A stretch of 64,000 nt of DNA from Rugalucina vietnamica (taxonomy: Eukaryota > Mollusca > Bivalvia > Lucinida > Lucinidae): the NCBI GenBank assembly GCA_964017185.1, contig OZ024876.1:432001-496000 (forward strand). Reading direction: 5' to 3'. The notes under the pieces were generated by a model. The model searched no databases and was not told where the DNA came from. It saw nothing but the letters and a program-made list of their open reading frames with translations. The number at the start of each line of letters is the position of its first letter. The stretch's first letter is position 1. Both the position numbers and the translations under genes were made by a program. Below are positions 9,683 through 20,500 of this stretch, in pieces.

Positions 9683-9764
9683 AAAAAGGTACAAGTAGGC
9701 AAAGATCAGGAAAAGGCACAATCAGAAAAAGATTCCAACACCATTAACCGAGTTCGGAAAAACT
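9683..9764 (-). mobile_element. PLE 3'-terminal fragment (~80 bp)
   Basis: Starts with AAAAAGGTACAAGTAGGC; similarity ends at the ACCGAG...GGAAAAACTGAG block. It lies just beyond another minus copy, one of several stacked insertions in this window. Confidence 0.8.
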
Positions 9765-10769
9765 GAGGAGTCGACAGAAACAGTAAGCTATTCAGAAACA
9801 AATTCAGAATCGTGAACTCTAACTTTTGACATTTGCAATAAGCAAAAGCTTGAATGACTTTTAATTTTGATATTTTCAATCCACTGACACACGAAACAGC
9901 TGTCCTTGAGCGTCTTAGTTGATATTGCTGCTTCGGTATCTACAACAGGCAATTTGAAAATTTTTCCAGACATTTGAGATGTTTGGTAAAATAATTTTGA
10001 CAATGCATTTACTAATAACGCAACGACTCTTAATATCGCCCTGATAAAGGAGTTTCATAAATTATTGCTGTATTGAGCTATTGACTAAATAAATGCCACA
10101 TCCACTGACAAAATAAAGACCGTGTTACGGTTTTGTTTAACGCATCAAAAGTGAAGTCAATTTTAGTCACGTTTCGTGACGTCGTTCTCTGCCATTAATA
10201 TGCAGCAATACGTAGATGAAACAATGAACAAGGAAATAATAAATTATAAACAAAATGTGCTGCTTTGGTGGCAAATTATGAGGATTTCTTCTGCGAAGTG
10301 ATTGCAGAGCTGTTGACTAAAAAAACAAACTGGCGGAAATGAAGTTAGAATAGAGGGACCAGGAATCGACGCAATTAAATTTAAAGTTCCAACATAGACA
10401 CAAGGTGGAAAAGAAAACAAATTAAGTATAGCAAACATTATTCTAACAACACATATAGCAGAATGACTAGCTCTTTCTAAATTTAGAATGAATAAATCTC
10501 CTCACATCTGGTGAGTTTTTTTTTTTTTTCTTGAAAGGGGGACGTGCATTACGAGGGTTTTCTAGCTTACCTGAAAGCGAAAAAACAATTGCTGTCTAGC
10601 ATGTTATCTTGCATGTTTTAATAGATGAATGATCCAAGTATTTTAATTTTATATTATTTTGACTTTAATGGTTGCTTTGGTGACACAAAATGGCCGCCAA
10701 TATGGGCAAAAGTAGGAAAATCGCCATTTTAGACCAGAATAAAGAGTTTTAACAGAGAAATCTATATAC
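9765..10769. other. Unassigned sequence
   Basis: No gene or known repeat recognised. Short frames at 9788-10003 and 10244-10438 have no recognisable content. Confidence 0.4.
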
Positions 10770-10864
10770 AGCCCAGCGAAATACCAATAATATATTTTCA
10801 TAGAAGATTAGTATCACTAAGATGCACAAAATATGGAAATATATTTTTGGTATTTAGCTGGGCT
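10770..10864. repeat. Imperfect inverted repeat, ~33-bp arms
   Basis: AGCCCAGCGAAATACCAA (10770) and its near-complement ending TATTTAGCTGGGCT (10864) flank a ~30-bp loop, with few mismatches. Could be a small fold-back element or an RNA hairpin. Only one copy seen in the window. Confidence 0.7.
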
Positions 10865-11486
10865 CATACATAATTCTTAAAAAAAGCTCTATAAATTACT
10901 TGCATTTCACTCAAAGTAAGAAACCATTATTTTAAGGCCGGGTGACAATTAATTCCACCAAGCACCCGAAGACATTTGCTGATGGGTCATAAATTGAGGA
11001 TTGGGATCCCCGAAGTACAATGGGAATTGTTTCAAAGTGTTATGAAGAAAACATGGTTTCCATAGCAACTTGTATTGAATCATTGTTTTTCCAGCCCATT
11101 TAGGTTCACCACACTTGGCTATCAGGCACCACGTAAAGTTCAAGTTCTGCATACTACACAACCAATGACCAAACTATCGCTGCAGCAAAATGTCTCAAAA
11201 TATGAGGTTTGATCAAGTAGATTACAAACTACACCCCAGTCATGACATGCAGTTGTGCCAGATCGGCAACCACAAATATGAGTTTTGAATATGGGGTATA
11301 CCTGCAAAATTAAACACAACTTTGTTACTACTTAGTTTAAACATATTTTATTGTCATCTCAAAGACAAAGGGGTTGGGCTCCAAGTTCTGACAACATTAG
11401 TTACAGCCCGCCCCCTAAACTACTTATTCTAGCTCACTGAACATGGTTTCATGTTAAAGCTTATGTCCAGGCCTTTTACCCAATGG
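10865..11486. other. Unassigned sequence
   Basis: No gene recognised. The 70-codon minus-strand frame at 10949-11161 resembles nothing I know. Confidence 0.4.
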
Positions 11487-11607
11487 CAACTTCTCTTTGG
11501 CTCCATATTGCCAAATTTAATTGGTCATTGACGAGACTTTAATAGTCGAAACCGCGGTATGGCCCATCCCCTTTCTCATAAATGTATTCATTGCTCTTAA
11601 ATAAAAT
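11487..11607 (+). mobile_element. Hammerhead repeat D
   Basis: Contains TTCTCTTTGGCTCC, the ribozyme at 11523-11564 and the tail CCCATCCCCTTTCTC. The upstream and tail blocks recur on the minus strand at 27003-27145, which defines the repeat. Confidence 0.75.
11523..11564 (+). ncRNA. Hammerhead ribozyme, one core change
   Basis: Stem I GGTCA / TGGCC (5 bp), stem II GACT / AGTC (perfect), GAAA intact, stem III closing C-G around CGCG, TA cleavage dinucleotide. The first core base is T instead of C (TTGACGA at 11528-11534), which should impair cleavage. Position 7 of the core is free in this family, so the C there is acceptable. Confidence 0.7.
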
Positions 11608-12606
11608 TAAATACGAGAGGCGAGCAAAAAGTTTGAGGACTTTCATAATAATTTTTATATTTGACGTCCGATTGTTTTCGTATTTTCACAAGTGTAATAA
11701 TGGTCTATTGTCTATATTCATGTAAAACATTATTTGTCGAATCTTATTTTTGATTGGTTAAATTACATCGACACCTACGTGGGGTTCGCTACCCCGGAGC
11801 TCGCCGTAAAATCTATGTTTACATGTTTATAAATATAAAACAATATTTTAGAAATTCCCTGTCTAATTCTCCTTAAAATATGGAAATAATGATAATGATA
11901 TAATTCGGCTTGAAATGTGAAATTTCAGTCCTCACTTTCAAAAGACAGCGCTACAGCGACACTTTTTTGAAGACAAGTCTTAGCAAAAATCAGTAAAAAT
12001 GTCGTTACTGATTAATGGCGGAAACTAACACATGGATAAAATTTGCGCGAGACTTTCAAATAAAACCTACAGAAACGTTTAGTTTGTTATAAACAGCTGA
12101 AACACATCAGAACCTTATGAGTCAACATTGTTCAATGATGCACAAGTTGTTAGTCACAAAGAAATAGCTGTTAAAAACAACAAGTAAGCAAAACATCTAC
12201 GTCAAACAACGTAATAGCATGACATGCCCCGGATAATCCTAACGTCTGTTGCAGAAGTTGTTATAAAAACTAAAAAATTCTATCGATTTGCCTTAAACTC
12301 TCGACTCTAATCCTTCACGGATGGAGAATAAAGATGTGAAAATTTGCTTGGTCGAATGAGAAATGATGTTATTAAAGGAATCTTTGACTCGATCATCGTA
12401 TACAGAAACATCGGTGTCAAATGACGTTAACGTCTTGGCTTGCTCCAGGTAGCGCTAACATCAATTGAACAAATTGTCATAACAACGACGTTTATCAAGT
12501 GATTTGTCTGAAACTTTCCCCGTTTGTTTATATTAAATTGACTGTAAACATACGGTAATTTTAGATAAATCGCATCAGTACTTTTAATTTAATAACAAAG
12601 TCCACG
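11608..12606. other. Unassigned sequence
   Basis: No coding region or repeat I can name. Confidence 0.4.
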
Positions 12607-13602
12607 AACGGCAAAACTTCTCCAACAGGGCTATCGGTATCATAAACTTCGAAAAACATTTTCTAAATTTTATCTTAGACACTATGAATTGATTTCCAAA
12701 TATAATGTTGGGTTAAAGACGCTTTTAAGTGAGGGCCTTTCGGAACCTGAATTTTATGGTGACTTGGTTTACAAATTTAAGAAACTTAAAGGAATTAATG
12801 ATTTTTCTTTTCAGTTCAGAAAAATCATAACACGTTACAGACGTATAGGTTATATAACTTGAATGTTATGCGACAGTCTGCATGCTTAGTTTTTAACCCA
12901 ATCATGGTTGATAACTATGCTGCCTTCTTTAATTGCAAGCCGGTGGGTCGGGCGTCAGACTCTATGATGGCCCCGACATAAAGCTATTCATTTTAGTTGG
13001 TTGGGGCCGGAGCTTCTTGTCTGTTGCTTGGCCCACCGGGGTCCAACTGGTGTTTTTCTTTTGCTCCGGAGTTAGTAGGTTATTCGGCGCCCAGGGATCT
13101 CCATCGTCGGGCAGCTAACTCAGTCTGTGAGTCGTGGTTTTTGATTCATCAGGATGTTTATCATGATTTATTTGTTTGTTCTTGATGATTCATTGACTAG
13201 TTAAAGATTCACCACGAGGACCGAATAACTAACTAAATGTTATGAACCACTGCAGAAGCTGAGGGTGAGGTTATGGCCATGTAAAACCGGTTTTATCCCG
13301 CCAGTAACTTTGTGTTACTGATCGTTCCAAGTCGATACTTCTGTGGTGGTTCTTTTTGTTTTATGTGTTAGTGTTTAAATTTTTTTTTGTGCTGTTGGCG
13401 CCTTATGTATGTTTTCATATTTTTAGTTAAGTTAAGGTAACTGAGTGGCCACCTATTGGGAAAATAGCTGCTCATTCGGCTTACGATATGTTTCATGGTA
13501 TAAGTACCTGATTGTTAGTTTGTTTTTTCCCACCTCGGTTTTTGTAGTGGGATTCTTTTTCTGATTGCGCCCTTTCCTGATCTTTGCCTACTTGTACCTT
13601 TT
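12607..13602 (+). pseudogene. PLE copy: RT C-terminal part and full 3' UTR
   Basis: Starts inside the RT frame at AACGGCAAAACTTCTCC (LTAKLLQQGYRYHKLRK), runs through SKYNVGLKTLLSEGLSEP and YRRIGYN. A small insertion in GGTTATATAACTTG (about 12850) shifts the frame before the terminal VDNYAAFFNC block. The complete ~640-bp 3' UTR follows, ending in CTTGTACC plus T run at 13602. 5'-truncated, non-functional. Confidence 0.85.
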
Positions 13603-13800
13603 TGCTCGCCCTTCGTAGTTATATCCTTTGGAAGAAGTAAATCATTTAAAGCGAGAAGATGGACCATATTGTGCAATTTTGGGTAATGAACCTCCGTCAG
13701 TGACTCTTTACAAAACTGGCAGCGAAAGCCAGAATTTTCGCTGCAATTAAAAGAATTTACATCTTTGTAGTCTAAATCGTATTCCCAAAGGGGCCAAATA
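13603..13800 (-). mobile_element. Hammerhead repeat C, degenerate
   Basis: The reverse strand shows a decayed ribozyme near 13650-13705 (CTGACGG core, GGTTCATTACC stem II region, AAAA in place of GAAA), preceded by TGCCAGTTTTGTAAAGAG. It abuts the PLE 3' end at 13602. Confidence 0.6.
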
Positions 13801-13978
13801 TTCAAAATATTCTGAAGAAGATCATTCTTAACATACAATATATTTGAAAAACCGTATTCGTTCTAATTAGCGCACAGTGCGCTTAACTTTTCAAAATAAC
13901 TTACGTTCTGGAAATTGGCGACAATCGAGAACAAATAAATGCTCAAAGTCGGTAGAGGCGTCTGTACACATAACTGGT

Positions 13979-14431
13979 TCCATCGTCGGGCAGCTTACTC
14001 AATCTGTGAGTCCTGGTTTTTGATTCATCATGATGTTTATCGTGATTTATTTGTTTGTTCTTGATGATTCATTTACTAGTTAGAAATTCACCACGAGGAA
14101 GCTGAGGGTGAGGTTATGGCCATGTTAAACCGGTTTAAGCCCGCCAGTAACTTTGTGTTACTGATCGTTCAAAGGCGATACTTCTATGGTGGTTCTTTTT
14201 GTTTTATGTCTTGGTGTTTAAATTTTTTGTGCTGTTGGCGCCTTATGTATGTTTTCATATTTTTAGTTAAATTTAGGTAACTGAGTGGCCACCTATTGGG
14301 AAAATAGCTGCTAATTCGGTTTACGATATGTACTACCTGATTTTTATTTAGTTTTTTCCACCTCGGTTTTTGGAGTGGGAATCTTTTTCTGATTGCGCCT
14401 ATTCCTGATCTTTGCCTACTTGTACATTTTC
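13979..14431 (+). mobile_element. PLE group A, 3' UTR copy with internal deletion
   Basis: Starts at TCCATCGTCGGGCAGC; about 45 bp between CACCACGAGG and AAGCTGAGGGTGAGG are missing relative to 22530-22590; ends at CTTGTACATTTT. Confidence 0.85.
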
Positions 14432-15084
14432 CAATTTGCTGCTGTTTAGTGCTGAGAATTAAGGGCTGTGTATTGGTTATGAGATTTTTTGTTTGTTTGT
14501 TTGTTTGTTTATTTTGTTGTTGTTTTATGAGTTTGACTTTCATCTGTCTGAGTAACATTGAATTTCAAACACAGCTTAAAGGATTCACAAACAGTTACAT
14601 CTAACAAGTGTGTGCTAACTAGACTAGAAATCCAGACAGTGTGTTTTGTTCGCGATGCAGGTCGCATGCACAAATACTCACCTGCGTAAGGTAGCGACCA
14701 TTTGATTTTATGGTGGTTGGACCCAATTTTGCCCGAATAAATATCTAAGACAGGGTAAATTCTGTTGTACGCATTGTATTATGTACATTTAAAAAGAAAG
14801 GACCGCGTCGCGAGTGAAAAATTATCCAGGACGAAAAATCTTTAGCCCCCCTCCCCTGTAAAATCAAATGGTCGCCCCCTAATAGCTGCAGCGATGACTA
14901 GGATGAGATGAACACTGTTGTAATTCAAGGTGTTGGTAGATCGGTATGGTTACTCGGACAAACTGGTGTTCTTTTGTTTGTTTGAGTTAGTGCTTAAAGT
15001 TCCATAAATAAAATTCTATTCATGTCGGCACGTAACCATCGCTTTCTCAGTAACTAGTACTTTAGGAGGAGCACAAATACTCAC
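14432..15084. other. Unassigned sequence
   Basis: A GTTT run at 14490-14515 is the only simple repeat. A 15-bp string CACAAATACTCACCT occurs both near 14670 and near 15072, next to a PLE edge. Confidence 0.4.
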
Positions 15085-15866
15085 CTAAAACATTTAGATA
15101 GTTCTTCGGTTCTCGTGGTGAATCTCTAACTAGTAAATGAATCATCAAGAACAAACAAATAAATCATGATAAACATCCTGATGAATCAAAAACCAGGACT
15201 CACATATTCAGTAAGCTGCCCGACGATGGAGATCCCTGGGCGCCAAATAACTTACTAGCTCCGGAGCTAAAGAAAAACATCAGTTGGACCCCGGTGGGCC
15301 AAGCAACAGACAAGAAGCTCCGGCCCCAACCAACTAAAATGAATAGCTTTATGTCGGGGCCATAATAGAGTCTGACGCCCGACCCACCAGCGTGCAATTA
15401 AAGAAGGCAGCATAGTTATCAACCGTGATTGGGTTAAAAACTAAGCATGCAGGCTGTCGCATAACATTCAAGTTATAACCTATACGTCTGAAACGTGTTA
15501 TGATTTTTCTAAACTGAAAAGAAAAATCATTACTTCCTATAAGTTTCTTAAATTTGTAAACCAAGTCACCATAAAATTCTGGTTCCGAAAGACCCTCACT
15601 TAAAAGCGCCTTTAACCCAACATTATACTTGGAAATCAATTCATAGTGTCTACGATAAAATTTAGAAAAGGTTTTTCTAAGTTTATGATACCGATAGCCC
15701 TGTTGGAGAAGTTTGGCCGTTAAACATTTATTTCGAGCGTTGAAGTCTGTAACATGATTGCAGACTCTAGCAAACCTAATAAGTTGCGAAATGTATACAC
15801 CATAAGAAGCACGACGAGGAACGTCACCATCCAAAAAACGGAAAATGTACTATATCAAGCCTTCCG
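15085..15866 (-). pseudogene. PLE copy lacking its 3' end
   Basis: A minus-strand copy with an open 161-codon RT C-terminal frame (15349-15834: FLDGDVPRRASYGVYISQ to the terminal RASDSIMAPT). It then covers only the proximal 3' UTR to AACATTTAG at 15085. The usual 3'-terminal ~380 bp are absent, unlike most copies here, so it was cut after insertion or recombined. Confidence 0.85.
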
Positions 15867-16249
15867 CTTAAATATTTCAACATACTTCTTTTAATTTGAA
15901 ACCATCTTTGTGACATATTGTTGTTGGTCAGTATTATCAATTGACTGCTCTCACATGCATAGGACCTGTATGAACTTTACCTTATTTGCATATTCATGAT
16001 TATTGATCTAACATAAGATATTGAAAGAAAATGCAATAAAAACCGTAAAAAAAAAACTTATTTCAGTCAAACACCAGCATTGTGGCAAATTGTCGTTAAT
16101 CAGTAACGCGATTTGCATGGCCTAACATGTAATGTATCTATGTGAAACTTTGCATATTCAAAAAGCTATCGAACCAAGGCCATCAATCAATCTATCTGTC
16201 TATTCATACATGTCAAAGCTAAATGATCTACCCCGTGTAATATCTGTGG
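15867..16249. other. Unassigned AT-rich sequence
   Basis: Contains GCATATTCATG-type motifs like those at 16600-17380, but no gene. Confidence 0.35.
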
Positions 16250-16321
16250 AAAGGTACAAGTAGGCAAAGGCCAGGAAAAGGCGCAATCAGAAAAAGATTC
16301 CCACTCCAAAAACCGAGATGG
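16250..16321 (-). mobile_element. PLE 3'-terminal fragment (~70 bp)
   Basis: Starts AAGGTACAAGTAGGC; similarity ends at AAACCGAGATGG. Confidence 0.8.
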
Positions 16322-16379
16322 AATCCTAGACTTCGCTTCGTTGTAACTATGATTTGTAATTGTGATAAATTTGATTACT

Positions 16380-16610
16380 TTGGTGAACATTACCAAAACT
16401 TGCCCATGCAATATACAGAGATTTTTAAAGTTGTAAAAAATGAAAAATTTCAGTACGAAATTTTTGCTATTTTTCTTATTTTTGTTCAAAACATAGATTG
16501 TGGTATACCCCTGCATACCCCAGTTTTACTATATAAAAGTGGGGTTTAAGGGGGTATTCATTGCACGGACATGTTTTCCTGATGAATAATCATACATTTT
16601 CATATACATG
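16380..16610 (+). repeat. Dispersed repeat F, copy 1
   Basis: Shares with 51600-51868 the blocks GCCCATGCA, GGTATACCCCTGCA, CTATATAAAAGTGGGGTT, AAGGGGGTAT and CGGACATGTTTTCCTGATG, in the same order and strand. No coding capacity. Confidence 0.75.
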
Positions 16611-19390
16611 CAAATTATATAGTTTGCATATTCATGGTACTCAAATCAGATAAGTAACATGTCTGATCAGTATGGAAAGTTATGTTTATAAATATTTCTT
16701 AGTTAATGTTTGTTCAATATTCAATAGCAGACAGGCACTGAGTTAAGAGTGTGTTGTGGTTAACAGTATTAATTTAGGGATGGTTTCTGTAATTTCTAAA
16801 GTTGTCATTGATATTCATTGATATGCAAATTAGATATCATGCATTACCAACAATGGCTCAGCATAAAGTTGACAGTGTATGGTATTGATGGTATTGGACA
16901 CGTGCGATATAGGTACGTTTACTTCTGTAAGGCACTATACTATCCTTATTCTATTCGTCAATTTCTGATGAAGCGCTTTTGTTATCATCAATATTCATGA
17001 ATATGAAAATTTTATATTTTGCATATCGAATGCTGATTAGGTTAATAATAGTATTTTGACAATGTTAGTATTTGAATATGCGTAATCACTTATTCTTTTT
17101 ATTCTTTGGAACTGCAGTATGGGTGGCTATGGAAACCATGGACATATGCATTATCTACATGCAATTTAGCAGAGTTTGTGTTTGTTCGTTTGTTTTGTTT
17201 TCTCTCTCTCTCTCTTTGTTTGCATTAAGGAGGTCTCTCTAATCATAATGCTCCAGAATGTTCCATAATGGACGTCTGAAACGAAAATATAAATATCACA
17301 AGCCATCCCATCAACGGATATGAGTAAAGTCTCTTCTTTATCTTGTTTTTCATTAATATTCATGAATATCGAAATGAGGCAATTTTCTTTTATGGCAATT
17401 GAATATACTGACTTGTTCAGAAGTATCGTTGATGCCATCGCAACATTTCATGATATGGTTTGAACTTATATTTATTAAGTTATGAATTTCTGACAGACAT
17501 GCATAACACCAATAAATGCAAGACAAATGTATAAGCTCTACATAAATACCAATTTCAGTGGTCTAAAACATGTAAAAGCCAAGATATAATCAATTTTACC
17601 ATCAGCTGATAAATCTATATTGAAATGGCTTTGAATGGGTCATGACTTTTGACCAAAGGCCATTCCTATGAGAAAGGTCATACACATTTGTATTATCATG
17701 TACATGAAGAGCAACAACCAGGCTAAACTTCACATCATTGTCACTCAGCTCGGTTAGGGGCCATGGCCTTTAATGCACGCCCCCCTTTGTCGACTTTCGT
17801 TGCATTATAAAGTGAATAACTACCCAGTGGCTAAAAATAAACCGATTCAACAGGCTCTTACCATAAACAGCTGAAATGTCTCGCTGAAAGCTCGCCATTT
17901 CATCTGTTTACTAATCCTAGCCTGATAAATCGGTTTATGTTTTGGTCACGGGTTAGTTATTTACTAATTATTTCCTTTCTTACAAACATATGTACTCCTC
18001 TCAACATTTGTTTTGAAAATTATTCCAGACATCCGCGTTGGTTGGTTTTATAATTTTCACAATGCATTTATTTGCTTGTTTACATACGAAACATATAAGG
18101 TAAAACACTTTGACTGTGCCGCTTGAACTCGCGTGATCAAGTTTTGTAAACATGGTAAAAGGGACACCTATTTGTTTTACAGATTTTCCAGTGAGGCACG
18201 TGGTCATATATTGTTTACCTAATTGAGTCGCATTATTGAGAACATAGTACTTATTTAAGCAGTCCGATCAATAAATGCATATACGTATCAGAGGTCAAAA
18301 TGTATTACATATACTTAACCCCAAATATGTCACTTTTTTTGGTAAACAGGACATGCTCGCGTGCTTCACATAAAAGGAGGTTCTCCTTTATTGGTGTTTA
18401 TAAAACTTTGTCACGTAAGGTAAGCTAGCACCATCAATGTTTGCCTATTGTTATGTTTTATTGATGTTTGTTTGTTTGTTTGTTTGAGTTGTAGGTTTAG
18501 CGTCCCATTCAACAGCTACGGTTACGTCGGGACGATGTCTCCATTTTATGAGAATTAGTTGAGAATTAGTTTGTCATTGCATCCAAAAAGGTAGTCAAAT
18601 ATATCCACCCAACTAAGCCAATATAGCTTATATGTATGGACTAAAACCACTTTTCCTGTGCAGGTTCAGACCTGAGCGGATAACCAGAAATCGGATGGTC
18701 AGTCAGTAGCGTAGAAGCTTTGCCTGGAATCAAAAGTAGCCCATCTATTTCTTTAGGCCCAAAGGGGCAGAGCCCTTGTTCCTGATGGATAGTTAGCGAA
18801 CAATCTAGTTAAACTCGTTTTCTTGAAGATAAGGTGGTAAAAAATTACTTATTTAAATTGAGATGTTACAATTTTTACTGTTCATCGGATTTTCCAAGAA
18901 TCTATCAACACGACACCTCGGTTATATATTATTATATCTGCTGTCAAGCGAGAAACAATATCAGTTCAATATTTTATCTTGAATTTCAAATGGAAATATT
19001 ATGGCTTTAGTTAATGTGTGCTCAATGCGACCAGTAAGGAAAATGTTTTTAAAACGCATGTTGTTATTTGGTAAGTGCATATTGGTTGATTGATATCTTC
19101 ATTAAATGTCACGTCCATGCCAATGTCAAAATCTATATAATATTCACCTCTGAACACTTCTGCATGCATTTGATTGTAAATTTATATCAATTATATTAAT
19201 GTTAATTTACCTGTTAAATTGTAATTCTTTTAAAAGTAGCACGTAGGAAATCGTATTCAGTTTCCTAATGTTTTTATCAAAATAGCTAATCGAACAGTTT
19301 AAAAGTCTTAGTTTCGTTACTTTTTCCAAAAAATAAAATGCATTATTCTACTATAGAGAAAGAATGTCATTCTGTTTTCCTTGCTCTTAT
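16611..19390. other. Unassigned non-coding sequence with TATTCATGAATAT-like motifs
   Basis: Repeated ATTCATGAATAT, TTTGCATAT and ATGCAAAT strings occur at about 16620, 16820, 16990 and 17360. A CT run lies at 17199-17217. A GTTT run followed by TTAGCGTCCCATTCAACAG at 18470-18535 resembles the 3' end of the SINE at 56955 and may be a fragment of it. No gene recognised. Confidence 0.35.
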
Positions 19391-19614
19391 TCTGTCGTGT
19401 TCTATTTGTTTTGTGTTTTGGAGTCGAATGTTTGTGCTGTTTGAACCTTATCTTTAGTTAATATCGGGTATCTGAGCTTATTTGGAAATAGCTGCTCACA
19501 CGGCTTACGATATGTTTTCTAAGTATTCGTACATAATAGTTGTTCCTACCTCGGTGTTTGGCGTGTGAATTTCTTTCTGATTGCGCATGTGTCTGATCAG
19601 TGCCTACTTGTACT
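19391..19614 (+). mobile_element. PLE group B, 3' UTR fragment
   Basis: TTCTATTTGTTTTGTG, TTTGGAGTCGAA, GGAAATAGCTGCTCACACGG and GTGCCTACTTGTAC in the PLE order. GTGTTTTGGAGTCG is the group B signature in place of group A ATGTCTTGGTGTTT. Several deletions. Confidence 0.8.
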
Positions 19615-19894
19615 TCTCAAACGCGTCATTTCTCGTCTTCAGTGATCACAATCCACTGACGTTCATACACAAAATCATTAACAAGGATCAGCGTTTGTTC
19701 AATGGTTCGTGTGTCAGGCATGTCTCGGAATATGAAAAATCTCTAATCACGCGTTTCATTTTGTCATTTCTTGACATCGTTGGTGTTCGGCTCTTAAATG
19801 TTTGGCGTATCAGGACCAAAAGGAAAACAACCAGAGGACCAACGATCCTGTAAACGCTCAACTGAGATCTGCTGTATTAACCAAATATTTATTT

Positions 19895-20500
19895 TTTAAA
19901 AAAATGCCCTTTATGGGACCCCACCAACCAATCAAAATAAAGGATTAGGACAAAAGTCAATCAAACTGCAGAGGACTACTCTATAAACATTTCTGCAAAA
20001 ATAGAATTCAAATATCTGCGATTGGACCATAAAAAAAAATGCAAATTTCCACTTTTCCCGTTTAAAGTCTATCGAAACTTACCATAGCAACCAGATTTCT
20101 TATCCGACTGAAATTAAAAACACAAATTATGTAGAGACTACTATAAGAAACGTATAAAGTACAGGCTTCATGCCGTAGACAATTTCTGAGGAAAAGATTT
20201 TTAAATGTTTTTCAAAATTTTGCCCTTTATGGGGCCCCAGCAACCAATCAAAATAAAGGATTAGGACAAAACTCACAAGAAACGTCAAACACTACTCAAT
20301 AAACATTTCTGCAAAAACAAAATTCAAATGTCTGCAATTTTAGCGGAAAAAATAGCCGATTTACATTTTACCCATTATAAGTCTATAGAAACTTTGCCAT
20401 AGCAACCAGAGTTCTTATCCGCCTGGAATAAAAAACAAAAATTATGTTGAGGCCACTTTCAGGAACATTTATACAAAGTACAGGCTTAATTTCATTGACA
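19895..20500 (+). repeat. Dispersed repeat E, two ~310-bp tandem units
   Basis: Two units each with TTTGCCCTTTATGGG, AACCAATCAAAATAAAGG, AAACATTTCTGCAAAAA, CATAGCAACCAGA and AAAGTACAGGCTT. The array is broken at 20500 by the PLE at 20501-22929 and resumes at 22930 with a third unit. Confidence 0.8.

Noticed and set aside
16970-17000. CTGATGA near 16970 as a hammerhead core
   Set aside because: The following bases do not form stem II and no GAAA is present.
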